Source: GWC2-37-13 sp964564535
Lineage (GTDB): Bacteria; Patescibacteriota; Microgenomatia; UBA1406; GWC2-37-13
NCBI GenBank assembly: GCA_964564535.1
Contig: CAZMBH010000013.1
Span: 1 to 19,895, forward strand
Length of the DNA: 19,895 nucleotides
Direction of reading: 5' to 3'
Positions 1 to 6,640 of this stretch are shown in pieces. The notes under the pieces are model-generated. The model did not search any database, was not told the DNA's origin, and saw nothing but the letters and a program-made list of their open reading frames with translations. The translations under genes and the position numbers were made by a program. Each line of letters begins with the position of its first letter. Position 1 is the first letter of the stretch.

Positions 1-43
1 ATTTTGCATTAGAAACAGGTTTCATTTCATGCTCATCTTGCAT
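1..43 (-). CDS. Possible 5' end of a divergent gene (partial)
   Basis: Reading leftward, an ATG at 43-41 opens a frame that stays open to the window edge and gives only 14 residues (MQDEHEMKPVSNAK). A purine-rich AGAGGG lies about 11 nt upstream of this ATG on the minus strand and could be a ribosome site, which is rare in this window. An in-frame stop lies about nine codons before the ATG, so the start is plausible. The peptide is too short to recognise, and no function is proposed. It may simply be non-coding sequence. Confidence 0.3.
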   Translation of the reverse strand, partial: MQDEHEMKPVSNAK

Positions 44-113
44 TGGACAAGACTCCCTCTTGACTTTTTAGTAGCAAATACGTAAGATAAATTCTAAAGC
101 TTGAAAAGCCTTC

Positions 114-141
114 TTGTTTTTTTGAAATTTTTAGTTATAAT
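114..141 (+). promoter_or_regulatory. Candidate sigma-70-type promoter for tuf
   Basis: A perfect -10 hexamer TATAAT lies at 136-141. A weak -35 (TTGTTT, 114-119) lies 16 nt upstream. Transcription would start near 148 and leave about 40 nt of A/T-rich leader before the tuf ATG at 188. A 7-nt inverted repeat, aagcctt at 106-112 and aaggctt at 146-152, flanks the -10. The -10 is clear; the -35 is poor. Confidence 0.5.
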
Positions 142-187
142 AAGTAAGGCTTTGTAATTTTATTATTAATTTATTTTATATAAATAT

Positions 188-1372
188 ATGGCAGACGGTG
201 TTTTCACGAGGAATAAACCTCATTTAAATATTGGTACGATTGGTCACGTTGATCACGGAAAGACAACTTTAACTTCAGCAATTCATTACGTTCTTTCGAA
301 AAAAGGACAAGCAAAATTCTTAAAATATGAAGATATTGATAAAGCTCCGGAAGAAAAAGCCCGTGGAGTCACCATTAATCTTCATCACTCAGAATATGAA
401 ACAGACAAAAGACACTATGCCCATATTGATGCCCCAGGACATGCAGATTATATTAAGAACATGATTACCGGTGCCGCTCAAATGGATGGAGCTATTCTAG
501 TTGTATCCGCTCCTGATGGTCCAATGCCACAAACTCGCGAACACATTTTGCTTGCACGTCAGGTAAACGTTCCGGCAATCATTGTTTTCTTGAACAAATG
601 TGACATGGTTGCTGATAAAGAAATCTTAGATTTAGTGGAAATGGAAGTCAGGGATTTGTTAACTAAATATAAATTTCCAGGAGACAAAATTCCTATTATC
701 CGTGGTTCTGCTACAAAAGCTTTGGCCGACGACCCGGAAGGATTAAAAGCAATTGAACTTCTTATGAAGACAGTTGACGATTATATTCCGGATCCAGTCA
801 GACCAGTTGATAAACCATTCTTGATGCCTATTGAAGACGTCTTCACAATTTCAGGACGGGGAACTGTCGTCACAGGAAGAGTTGAAAGAGGCATTGCAAA
901 GGTAAACGAAGAAATGGAAATAGTCGGAATCAAAGATACCAGAAAAACAGTTATTACCGGAGTTGAAATGTTCAAAAAGACTTTGGACGAAGCTCGAGCC
1001 GGTGATAATGTCGGTTTATTGCTTCGGGGAGTAGAAAAAGAAGATGTTATCCGTGGACAAGTGATCGCTAAACCAGGATCAATCAAACCACACACAGAAT
1101 TTGATGCAGAAATTTATATTCTTACCAAAGATGAAGGTGGACGACACACACCGTTCTTTAAAGGATATCGACCTCAATTTTACATCAAAACCACTGATAT
1201 CACCGGAGAAGTAGAGTTACCAGCCGGTGTTGAAATGGTTATGCCTGGTGATAACGTCAAGATCAAAGGTAAATTAATCTATCCAGTTGCCATGGAAGAA
1301 GGGTTGAAGTTTGCTGTCCGTGAAGGAGGACACACAGTTGGAGCTGGAGTTGTCACGAAGATTATTAAATAA
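188..1372 (+). CDS. tuf: Elongation factor Tu
   Basis: This is the GTPase that carries aminoacyl-tRNA to the ribosomal A site. The 394 residues match the usual family length. The G-domain motifs are all present: GHVDHGKT (19-26, P-loop), RGVTIN (59-64, switch I), DAPGH (81-85, switch II with the catalytic His), NKCD (136-139) and SATK (174-177). Domains II and III follow, with conserved segments such as GRGTVVTGRVERG and an intact C-terminus ending GAGVVTKIIK. The ATG gives the normal N-terminus just ahead of the family's conserved KPHLNIGTIGH. No Shine-Dalgarno is visible; the ATG follows an A/T-rich stretch. It is the first gene of the locus, next to rpsJ, as in many str/S10 clusters, and probably has its own promoter. 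Confidence 0.98.
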   Translation: MADGVFTRNKPHLNIGTIGHVDHGKTTLTSAIHYVLSKKGQAKFLKYEDIDKAPEEKARGVTINLHHSEYETDKRHYAHIDAPGHADYIKNMITGAAQMDGAILVVSAPDGPMPQTREHILLARQVNVPAIIVFLNKCDMVADKEILDLVEMEVRDLLTKYKFPGDKIPIIRGSATKALADDPEGLKAIELLMKTVDDYIPDPVRPVDKPFLMPIEDVFTISGRGTVVTGRVERGIAKVNEEMEIVGIKDTRKTVITGVEMFKKTLDEARAGDNVGLLLRGVEKEDVIRGQVIAKPGSIKPHTEFDAEIYILTKDEGGRHTPFFKGYRPQFYIKTTDITGEVELPAGVEMVMPGDNVKIKGKLIYPVAMEEGLKFAVREGGHTVGAGVVTKIIK

Positions 1373-1457
1373 GTTTATCAAGTTATAAAGTTCATAAAGT
1401 TTATCAAGAAAGAAGTCTTGATAAACTTGAAAAACTTGACAAACTTGAAACTAGTTT
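1371..1457 (+). repeat. Repeat-rich tuf-rpsJ spacer with 12-bp hairpin
   Basis: The unit aagtttatcaag occurs at 1371-1382 (overlapping the tuf stop) and again at 1397-1408. Its exact reverse complement, cttgataaactt, is at 1417-1428, giving a perfect 12-bp stem with an 8-nt loop. A third inverted copy with one mismatch (cttgacaaactt) is at 1435-1446, so an outer stem with 1371-1382 can enclose the inner one. Degenerate aaacttga units recur through 1424-1449. A 10-nt palindrome (aaactagttt, 1448-1457) leads into a run of seven T (1455-1461). It may act as a weak terminator, a processing site, or both. Confidence 0.75.
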
Positions 1458-1475
1458 TTTTAGCACCTTAATACT

Positions 1476-1784
1476 ATGCCGAAAGGAAGAATTAGAATTA
1501 GGCTTAAGTCATATGATCATCGTTTAATCGATGAAACGTGTCAAAAAATAGTTGATACGACGATAAGAACCGGGGCAAATGTTGTTGGTCCGATTCCTCT
1601 CCCGACAAAAAATGAAATGTTTGTGGTCAATAAAGCTTCATTCATTGATAAAGATGCAAGAGAACATTTTGGTTTAAAAACTCATAAAAGAATGATTGAT
1701 ATTTTAAATCCTACCAATCAGACAATTGATTCTCTTATGCATCTTGAACTTCCTGCCGGTGTTGAGGTTGAAGTAAAAATGTAA
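1476..1784 (+). CDS. rpsJ: 30S ribosomal protein S10 (NusE)
   Basis: S10 is a protein of the 30S head and also the NusE partner of NusB in transcription antitermination. At 102 residues it has the standard length. It shows the family's N-terminal pattern RIRIRLKSYDHRLID, the extended-loop segment with VVGPIPLPTK, and the C-terminal THKRMIDI followed by LPAGVEVEVKM. The start is the only ATG that gives the canonical N-terminus. No Shine-Dalgarno is seen (tagcaccttaatact precedes the ATG). It is separated from rplC by 148 nt holding a new promoter and leader, so S10 is probably transcribed mostly with tuf and not as the first gene of the long operon. Confidence 0.97.
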   Translation: MPKGRIRIRLKSYDHRLIDETCQKIVDTTIRTGANVVGPIPLPTKNEMFVVNKASFIDKDAREHFGLKTHKRMIDILNPTNQTIDSLMHLELPAGVEVEVKM

Positions 1785-1798
1785 GGTGTAAATTCTCC

Positions 1799-1827
1799 TT
1801 GAACATTTTGAATCATTGTTATATAAT
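1799..1827 (+). promoter_or_regulatory. Strong candidate promoter for the rplC operon
   Basis: A -35 TTGAAC (1799-1804) and a perfect -10 TATAAT (1822-1827) are separated by the optimal 17 nt. Transcription would begin near 1834 and give a leader of about 100 nt before the rplC ATG at 1933. This is the best sigma-70-type promoter in the window. Confidence 0.75.
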
Positions 1828-1845
1828 GCAATTTACATGTTAATC

Positions 1846-1918
1846 ATCCTTTTGTTCGGGAACTAAGGATTTTTATTTTCGGATTGGAATATTAGCCCCA
1901 ATCTGGGGCATTTTTTTT
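1846..1918 (+). promoter_or_regulatory. rplC leader with antiterminator/terminator switch
   Basis: Three structures can be drawn. A first hairpin (1846-1870) pairs atcctt with aaggat and closes an inner gtt/aac stem with loop CGGG. An antiterminator pairs cggattgg (1880-1887) with ccaatctg (1898-1905), eight pairs including one G-U. The terminator pairs gcccca (1895-1900) with tggggc (1904-1909) and is followed by eight T. The last two share 1898-1905 and so exclude each other, which is the layout of a transcription attenuator. Regulation of S10-type operons by an operon-encoded protein (L4 in E. coli) is known; which ligand acts here is not visible. Confidence 0.65.
1895..1918 (+). terminator. 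Intrinsic terminator in the rplC leader
   Basis: A 6-bp G/C-rich stem (1895-1900 with 1904-1909), a 3-nt loop and an uninterrupted run of eight T (1911-1918) form a textbook rho-independent terminator. It ends 14 nt before the rplC start and lies downstream of that operon's own promoter, so it most likely works as a conditional attenuator and does not mark the end of the tuf-rpsJ unit alone. Confidence 0.7.
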
Positions 1919-1932
1919 GAGTCAAATTAACT

Positions 1933-2607
1933 ATGTCAGCTTTTATCTTAGGAAAAAAATCAGCTTCGTCCCAACAATTTGATGCTTCAGGAGATAGGAT
2001 TCCAACAACCTTTATTGATACTTCTTCATGTCATCTTATGAGCGTTATTACCCCGGAAAAGCGGGGATATTTTTCCGTTAAGCTTGGAATAGGCCAAACT
2101 AAAAATATTAAAAAACCAGCTAAGGGAGAGCTAGAAAAGGCGGGGATAAAGACCCCGCTTCGTTTTTTTAGAGAATTCCGATTAGAAGATTATAAAGAAA
2201 AAGTTAAATATATTGAAGAAGGTGAAAAAAAAGGAATTCAGATAGGAGAAGTAAAAATTTTTATTGGAGAAGTTATCAATCCAACACTTTTAATCAAAAG
2301 CGGTGATTTGGTAACTGTTTCAGGAACTTCAAAAGGAAAAGGATTTCAGGGAGGAGTTAAACGCCATGGTTTTAAAGGAAGATCCCACACTCACGGCGCC
2401 TCTCGAGATGAAAGGGCTCCAGGATCAATTGGAATGACAACCACCCCGGGAAGAGTTTTTAAAGGAAAAAGAATGGCCGGCCGGATGGGTGGAGACAGGG
2501 TTTCAATCAAAAATATTGAAGTACTTGAAGTTAAAGAAAATGGTTTATTAATTAAAGGATTAGTTGCCGGCGCCAAGGGCGGGCTATTAGAAATAAGAAA
2601 CTCATAA
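1933..2607 (+). CDS. rplC: 50S ribosomal protein L3
   Basis: L3 is an early-assembling 50S protein whose extended loop reaches the peptidyl-transferase centre. The 224 residues fit the family. Landmarks are GTSKGKGFQGGVKRHGF (131-147), PGSIG (163-167) and RVFKGKRMAGRMG (174-186). The first ~20 residues (MSAFILGKKSASSQQFDASG) correspond to the usual start of the fold and keep the I-G-K-K pattern. It is the first gene after the attenuated leader, and rplD follows after a 2-nt gap. Two G/C-rich hairpins lie inside the coding sequence (2051-2066 and 2138-2160); the second is followed by a T-run. Translation probably depends on the leader structure, since no Shine-Dalgarno precedes the ATG. Confidence 0.97.
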   Translation: MSAFILGKKSASSQQFDASGDRIPTTFIDTSSCHLMSVITPEKRGYFSVKLGIGQTKNIKKPAKGELEKAGIKTPLRFFREFRLEDYKEKVKYIEEGEKKGIQIGEVKIFIGEVINPTLLIKSGDLVTVSGTSKGKGFQGGVKRHGFKGRSHTHGASRDERAPGSIGMTTTPGRVFKGKRMAGRMGGDRVSIKNIEVLEVKENGLLIKGLVAGAKGGLLEIRNS

Positions 2608-2609
2608 AC

Positions 2610-3311
2610 ATGGTTACAGTTAAAAAATCAGAGACAAAAATAAAAACATCAGTCGCAAAAAAGGATAGTCTATCTTTATCTGTCTACAGTATTGACGGTA
2701 AAATAACGAAAACCGTTGAATTACCAAAAGAAGTATTTGCCGCTAAAGCTAACCCAAGCTTATTAGCTCAGGCAGTCAGAGTCTATTTAGTCAATCAAAG
2801 ACAGGGGAACGTCAAAGTAAAAACCAGAGGAGAAGTTATCGGATCAACCAGGAAAATCTACCGACAAAAAGGTACAGGAAAAGCCCGACACGGAGCTATT
2901 AAGGCCCCGATCTTTGTCGGAGGCGGCATTGCCCACGGACCAAAACAAAAGGAATATAATTTGAAATTTAATAAAAAAGAAAAAAAACAGGCGTTACACA
3001 TCGCTTTATCAATAAAATTAAAAGAACAGAAAATATTTGGGTTGGATGAAAAAGCTTTGACTATCGAACCGAAAACCAGAACAGTTGTTAATTTTCTCAA
3101 GGTAATGGAATTGAACGGTAAAAATAATCTGATGATTTTGAAAAAAATATCTGGAAAAAATAATTTAGTTCTATCAATGAGAAATATTTCTAATATTACT
3201 TTTGTTGATGTAAATTCTTTAAACCCTTACTTAATTTTAAAAAGCAGTAGTTTAATTTTTGTCGAAAACGCCTTAGAAGTTTTTAATAAACCAAAAAATG
3301 CTGATAAATAA
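2610..3311 (+). CDS. rplD: 50S ribosomal protein L4
   Basis: L4 lines the exit tunnel through an extended loop and in E. coli also represses its own operon. The sequence has 233 residues. The loop signature TRGEV...YRQKGTGKARHG lies at about 72-95, followed by GGGIAHGPK (104-112). The C-terminal half (about 140-233) carries the alpha/beta core and is less conserved. Start: ATG two nt after the rplC stop (TAA-AC-ATG). The end overlaps the start of rplW by 14 nt, the longest overlap in the cluster and a sign of translational coupling. As a possible regulator it is a reasonable candidate ligand for the upstream leader, but that is inference. Confidence 0.96.
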   Translation: MVTVKKSETKIKTSVAKKDSLSLSVYSIDGKITKTVELPKEVFAAKANPSLLAQAVRVYLVNQRQGNVKVKTRGEVIGSTRKIYRQKGTGKARHGAIKAPIFVGGGIAHGPKQKEYNLKFNKKEKKQALHIALSIKLKEQKIFGLDEKALTIEPKTRTVVNFLKVMELNGKNNLMILKKISGKNNLVLSMRNISNITFVDVNSLNPYLILKSSSLIFVENALEVFNKPKNADK

Positions 3312-3585
3312 AATTTTAATCAAGCCAATTTTAACCGAAAAAGCCACTAATCTGGTTCAAACGAATGTTTATATGTTTGAAGTTGATTTAAAAGCAAATA
3401 AAAATCAAGTGAAGCAGGCTTTGGAAAAACTTTACAAAATAAAGACAGGTGAAGTGAAAATAATGATTAGAAAAGGTAAAGAAAGAAGAGTCGGCAAAAA
3501 GGGATTGCTTAAAAAATCAGCCAGTAGAAAGATTGCATTTGTTAAATTAATTGAGGGTAAAATTGATTTATTTCCTCAAAAATAA
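3298..3585 (+). CDS. rplW: 50S ribosomal protein L23
   Basis: L23 sits at the tunnel exit and is the docking site for trigger factor and SRP. The 95 residues match the short bacterial form. Visible features are the N-terminal LIKPILTEKAT motif, the central FEVDLKANKNQVKQALEKLY segment and the basic loop GKERRVGKKGLLKKSASRK. The ATG lies 14 nt inside the end of rplD, and no later start would keep the conserved N-terminus. rplB follows after TAA-TT-ATG. Confidence 0.95.
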   Translation: MLINKILIKPILTEKATNLVQTNVYMFEVDLKANKNQVKQALEKLYKIKTGEVKIMIRKGKERRVGKKGLLKKSASRKIAFVKLIEGKIDLFPQK

Positions 3586-3587
3586 TT

Positions 3588-4361
3588 ATGGATAAAAAAA
3601 TATTATCAAAAAAAGTCAATCCGGTAAAAAGTCTGATGAAAATATTGAAAAAAAGATCAGGACGGGATAATAGCGGACAGATTTCAGTTCGTCATCAAGG
3701 TGGTAGACAAAAAAGATTTTATCGGGTCATAGATTTTAAACGAGATAAAAGAGATATGGAAGCTGAAGTGATAAGAATCGAAAGAGATCCGAATAGAAAT
3801 GCATTTATCGCCTTGGTAAAGTATAAAGATAGCGAGTTAAGATATATACTTTACCCAAATAAACTTAAAGTTGGCGATAAAATCATTGCTAGCGAAAACG
3901 CCGAAATAAAGATAGGTAATGCTTTGCTTCTTAAAAATATTCCTATAGGGACTTTAGTGCATAACGTTGAACTTTATATTGGAAAAGGCGGACAGATGAT
4001 AAAAAGCGCCGGAGCTGCTGCGTCTGTTATTGCTAAAGAAGACGAATATATTCATCTTAAATTACCATCGGGAGCAGTTCAAAGATTTTTTAAAGATTGT
4101 TGGGCAACGGTTGGACAAGTAGGAAACATAAATTTTAAGGATGAAATAATTGGAAGCGCCGGTAGAAAAAGACTTATGGGAATTAGGCCGACCGTTCGTG
4201 GTACGGCTCAAAACCCAAGAAGCCATCCACACGGTGGAGGAGAAGGAAGATCAGGAGAAGGAATGCATCCAAAAACTCCTTGGGGTAAATCAGCCCGGGG
4301 AACTAGAACAAGAAATAAAAATAAATGGAGTAAGTCATTAGTTATAAAAAGACGCAAATAA
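3588..4361 (+). CDS. rplB: 50S ribosomal protein L2
   Basis: L2 is one of the most conserved 50S proteins; it binds 23S rRNA and supports subunit joining and peptidyl transfer. At 257 residues it is about 15-20 shorter than usual, mainly at the N-terminus. Conserved blocks are RHQGGRQKRFYRVIDFKR, RYILYPNKLKVGD, GTLVHNVEL...GKGGQ, LPSGAVQ and HPHGGGEG near the C-terminus. The residue before the functionally important His of that last motif is Ser here, where the usual form is VDHPHGGGEG. In most bacteria rpsS follows at once; here rplV follows after TAA-TT-ATG, and S19 lies at 7712-7996. Confidence 0.97.
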   Translation: MDKKILSKKVNPVKSLMKILKKRSGRDNSGQISVRHQGGRQKRFYRVIDFKRDKRDMEAEVIRIERDPNRNAFIALVKYKDSELRYILYPNKLKVGDKIIASENAEIKIGNALLLKNIPIGTLVHNVELYIGKGGQMIKSAGAAASVIAKEDEYIHLKLPSGAVQRFFKDCWATVGQVGNINFKDEIIGSAGRKRLMGIRPTVRGTAQNPRSHPHGGGEGRSGEGMHPKTPWGKSARGTRTRNKNKWSKSLVIKRRK

Positions 4362-4363
4362 TT

Positions 4364-4780
4364 ATGGAAACAAAATCTTATTTTATTAATCTGCCGGTTT
4401 CGCCAAAAAAAGCCCGTTTTTATTTACCGGCAATCAAGAAATTAAAACCAATAGATAGTCTTGACTTTCTAATGTATGAGAGGACCGATGCGTCAGTTAT
4501 TTTGTACAAAGCTATAAAATCAGCGATCAGTAGCGCCCGCCAGATATTGAAAGTAGAAGATAATCTGTTAAAATTTAAACTTCTGTCAGTAGAACAGGGT
4601 CAAAAATTAAAACGCTATCGACCAGGTTCAAGAGGAAATGCTAATCCCATTAACCGAAGAATGAGCCACATTAAGATTATCCTTGAAGTAAGTAAGGAAG
4701 TTATCAAACCTGTTAAAACGGTTAAAACAGAAAAAAAGATTGAAGCACCAAAGTTAAAAATTGCAAAAGTTAAAAAGTAA
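4364..4780 (+). CDS. rplV: 50S ribosomal protein L22 with basic C-terminal tail
   Basis: L22 binds all domains of 23S rRNA and its beta-hairpin lines the exit tunnel near the macrolide site. The globular part (about 1-80) starts at PVSPKKAR; the hairpin region RYRPGSRGNANPINRRMSHI is at 84-103. Usual L22 is about 110 residues; this one has 138 because of a Lys/Pro/Val-rich tail (about 111-138). The family assignment rests mainly on the hairpin, position before rpsC and length. It directly follows rplB, where rpsS would normally intervene, and its stop overlaps the rpsC start by one base (TAATG). Confidence 0.93.
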   Translation: METKSYFINLPVSPKKARFYLPAIKKLKPIDSLDFLMYERTDASVILYKAIKSAISSARQILKVEDNLLKFKLLSVEQGQKLKRYRPGSRGNANPINRRMSHIKIILEVSKEVIKPVKTVKTEKKIEAPKLKIAKVKK

Positions 4781-5418
4781 TGGGACAAAAAGTTCATCCA
4801 AGAGGTTTAAGGCTTGGAATAGTATACAATTGGAATTCAAGATGGTTTTTTTCTAATAAAAGAACTTTCAAGGATTCACTTATCTCAGACCTAAAGATAA
4901 GAAAGATTTTGATGCAAAAGCTGGCTTTCTCTTCAGTTACACAGATTGACATTGAAAGAGCCATAAACAGAATCACATTGATTATTTATGCAGTTAAGGT
5001 TGGTATGATAATTGGTCGGGGTGGAAAAGGGTTGGAAGAGATTAAGCAATTTGTTCTTGATAACCTCAAAAAAGGTGAAAAAGTCAAAGAGCTTAAGATT
5101 GATATTAAAATTGAACCGGTGAAAAAACCTTTCTTGAATTCTTATTATGTAGCTCAAATGGTAGCGGAAAAGTTAGTGAAGAACTTTCCTCACCGTTCTA
5201 CAGTTCATAACGCTATGAATAAAGTGATGGAAGCGGGAGCCAAAGGAGTGAAGATCCAACTTGGAGGAAGAGTCGGAGGAGCAGAAATTTCAAGAAGAGA
5301 AAAATATTTCTTGGGTTCAGTTCCGACATCAACAATTAGAGAAGATGTAGATTTAGCAAGATATCCGGCTTTAACAAGATCAGGATATGTTGGAGTTAAG
5401 GTTTGGATTTGTAAATAA
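4780..5418 (+). CDS. rpsC: 30S ribosomal protein S3
   Basis: S3 lies at the mRNA entry channel and takes part in the ribosomal helicase activity. The 212 residues contain the N-terminal MGQKVHPRGLRLGI, a type II KH domain with GMIIGRGGKGLEEIK (GRGG at 79-82) and the C-terminal GGRVGGAEISRRE segment. It ends soon after the conserved domain, so it lacks the longer acidic or basic tails seen in some bacteria. The start uses the A of the rplV stop (TAATG), implying coupled translation. rplP follows after TAA-AT-ATG. Confidence 0.97.
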   Translation: MGQKVHPRGLRLGIVYNWNSRWFFSNKRTFKDSLISDLKIRKILMQKLAFSSVTQIDIERAINRITLIIYAVKVGMIIGRGGKGLEEIKQFVLDNLKKGEKVKELKIDIKIEPVKKPFLNSYYVAQMVAEKLVKNFPHRSTVHNAMNKVMEAGAKGVKIQLGGRVGGAEISRREKYFLGSVPTSTIREDVDLARYPALTRSGYVGVKVWICK

Positions 5419-5420
5419 AT

Positions 5421-5831
5421 ATGTTAGCACCTAAAAGACAAAAGTACCGAAAACAATTTAGAGGAACATTCCGAAAGATTGCTGTAAAAGGCGATCGGTT
5501 GAACTTCGGATTTTACGGTTTGAAGGCAATGAAAAGTGCCTGGATAAAAGACCGGGAAATAGAAGCGGTAAGAGTTATTTTTGCCCGGGGAACAAGAAAA
5601 AGCGGAAAATATTGGTTTAGAATATTTCCGGACAAACCATTTACTAAAAAGCCGCCGGAAGTCACAATGGGTTCAGGAAAAGGTGACGTGGCATATTTTG
5701 TCGCCAGCGTTACACCCGGAAGAATATTATTTGAATTAGACGGTTTGTCAAAAGAAGAATCAATTCATGTATTAAATAGCGTTGCATCGAAGTTATCGGT
5801 GAAAACAAAAATTGTCAGTAAAGAAATATGA
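5421..5831 (+). CDS. rplP: 50S ribosomal protein L16
   Basis: L16 helps form the A-site tRNA corridor of the 50S subunit. The 136 residues match the family. The start MLAPKRQKYRKQFRG is canonical, as are the central IEAVRVIFARGTRKSGKYW and the KPPEVTMGSGKGDVAYFVA block that contacts 23S rRNA. The stop is TGA inside an ATGA overlap with rpmC, so TGA is read as a stop in this genome. Confidence 0.97.
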   Translation: MLAPKRQKYRKQFRGTFRKIAVKGDRLNFGFYGLKAMKSAWIKDREIEAVRVIFARGTRKSGKYWFRIFPDKPFTKKPPEVTMGSGKGDVAYFVASVTPGRILFELDGLSKEESIHVLNSVASKLSVKTKIVSKEI

Positions 5832-6025
5832 AAAAAACCACTAAAATTTATAGCGGAAAGACAGTTAAGGAATTAGAAAAAGACGCTAATTTGATACGAG
5901 AAGAAATTGCAAAATTACAGCTATCTTTTAAGAGTAATCCTCCAAAAGATACTAATAGTATTGTTAAAAAAAGAAAACAATTAGCAGTTTTGTTAACAGT
6001 ATTGTCAGAAAAAAAAGAAGTATGA
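5828..6025 (+). CDS. rpmC: 50S ribosomal protein L29
   Basis: L29 is a small two-helix protein at the tunnel exit beside L23. The 65 residues show the usual helix-hairpin pattern: KTVKELEKDANLIREEIAKLQLSFKS, then a charged second helix from NSIVKKRKQLAVLLTVL. The family is weakly conserved; identity rests on length, the helical pattern and the canonical rplP-rpmC-rpsQ order. Both ends overlap neighbours by 4 nt (ATGA), so it is probably translated by re-initiation. Confidence 0.88.
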   Translation: MKKTTKIYSGKTVKELEKDANLIREEIAKLQLSFKSNPPKDTNSIVKKRKQLAVLLTVLSEKKEV

Positions 6026-6258
6026 AAAAAACACTGATCGGAAAAGTAGTCTCGACAAAAATGACAAAGACGGTTGTCGTAATGGTTGAAAGAAAATTCA
6101 GACATGCCGTATATCATAAAGTAATAATCAGACACAAAAAATTTAAAGCTCATAATGAAAAACTGGATTTACTAGTCGGCGATGTCGTCAAAATCGAAGA
6201 AACGAGACCAATTTCAAAAGACAAGCATTTTATTGTTATTGAAAAATTAAAGAACTAA
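6022..6258 (+). CDS. rpsQ: 30S ribosomal protein S17
   Basis: S17 is a primary 16S rRNA-binding protein with an OB-fold. The 78 residues include the hallmark GKVVSTKMTKTVVV at the N-terminus, the KFKAHNE segment, and GDVVKIEETRPISKDKHF near the end. The ATG overlaps the rpmC stop by 4 nt. It is slightly shorter than the E. coli protein (about 84 residues) but complete. rplN follows after 6 nt. Confidence 0.95.
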   Translation: MKKTLIGKVVSTKMTKTVVVMVERKFRHAVYHKVIIRHKKFKAHNEKLDLLVGDVVKIEETRPISKDKHFIVIEKLKN

Positions 6259-6264
6259 TCAAAT

Positions 6265-6639
6265 ATGTTGCAATTAAGAACGATTTTAGAAGTAGCAGAT
6301 AACACGGGTGCCAAAAAGGTATCAATGATCGGTATGGCCAAAAAAGGCAATAGAAAGTTTGCCTATTTAGGAGAAGTCATAAATATTACCGTCAAAGAAG
6401 CCCAGCCTTTTGGTTTAGTAAAACAAGGCGAGGTTCACTCAGCGGTAATAGTGAGAACAAAAAAAGAAGTCAGGAGAAAAGACGGCAGCTATATAAGATT
6501 TGATGAAAATGCCTGTGTATTATTGGCCAGTAAAGAAGTAAAAGATCCGAAGGGAACAAGAATTTTTGGTCCGATTGCAAAAGAAGTTAAAGAAAATGGT
6601 TTTTCGAAAATTGCGAGTTTGGCAGAGGAGATATATTAA
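6265..6639 (+). CDS. rplN: 50S ribosomal protein L14
   Basis: L14 lies at the subunit interface, takes part in bridges with 16S rRNA, and is the docking site of the silencing factor RsfS. The 124 residues match the family length (about 122). Conserved features are MLQLRTILEVADNTGAKK at the start, HSAVIVRTKKEVRRKDGSYIRFDENACVLL in two pieces at mid-sequence, and GTRIFGPIAKE near the end. The stop is one nt before the rplX ATG. Its last codons contain AGAGGAG (6624-6630), which could act as a ribosome site for rplX. Confidence 0.97.
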   Translation: MLQLRTILEVADNTGAKKVSMIGMAKKGNRKFAYLGEVINITVKEAQPFGLVKQGEVHSAVIVRTKKEVRRKDGSYIRFDENACVLLASKEVKDPKGTRIFGPIAKEVKENGFSKIASLAEEIY

Positions 6640-6640
6640 T

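Noticed and set aside
1..187. tRNA or other RNA gene in the left edge
   Set aside because: No cloverleaf, CCA end or conserved T-arm pattern could be found.
781..1095. Long minus-strand open frame opposite tuf, and similar antisense frames opposite other genes
   Set aside because: They lie fully inside strongly recognised ribosomal or factor genes on the other strand, have no recognisable domains, and follow from codon bias of the real genes.
1371..1449. CRISPR-like repetition between tuf and rpsJ
   Set aside because: Units are 8-12 nt, irregularly spaced and inverted, with no uniform spacers; this is not a CRISPR array.
4150..4341. Plus-strand frame inside rplB
   Set aside because: It overlaps the most conserved part of L2 in another frame and has no independent support.
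5828..5831. Possible recoding of TGA (code 25)
   Set aside because: TGA ends rplP, rpmC, rpsZ and map exactly where these proteins should stop, so TGA is a normal stop.
6566..6640. Upstream extension of L24 into rplN
   Set aside because: The extension overlaps rplN in another frame and adds residues absent from the family; ATG 6641 gives the canonical start.
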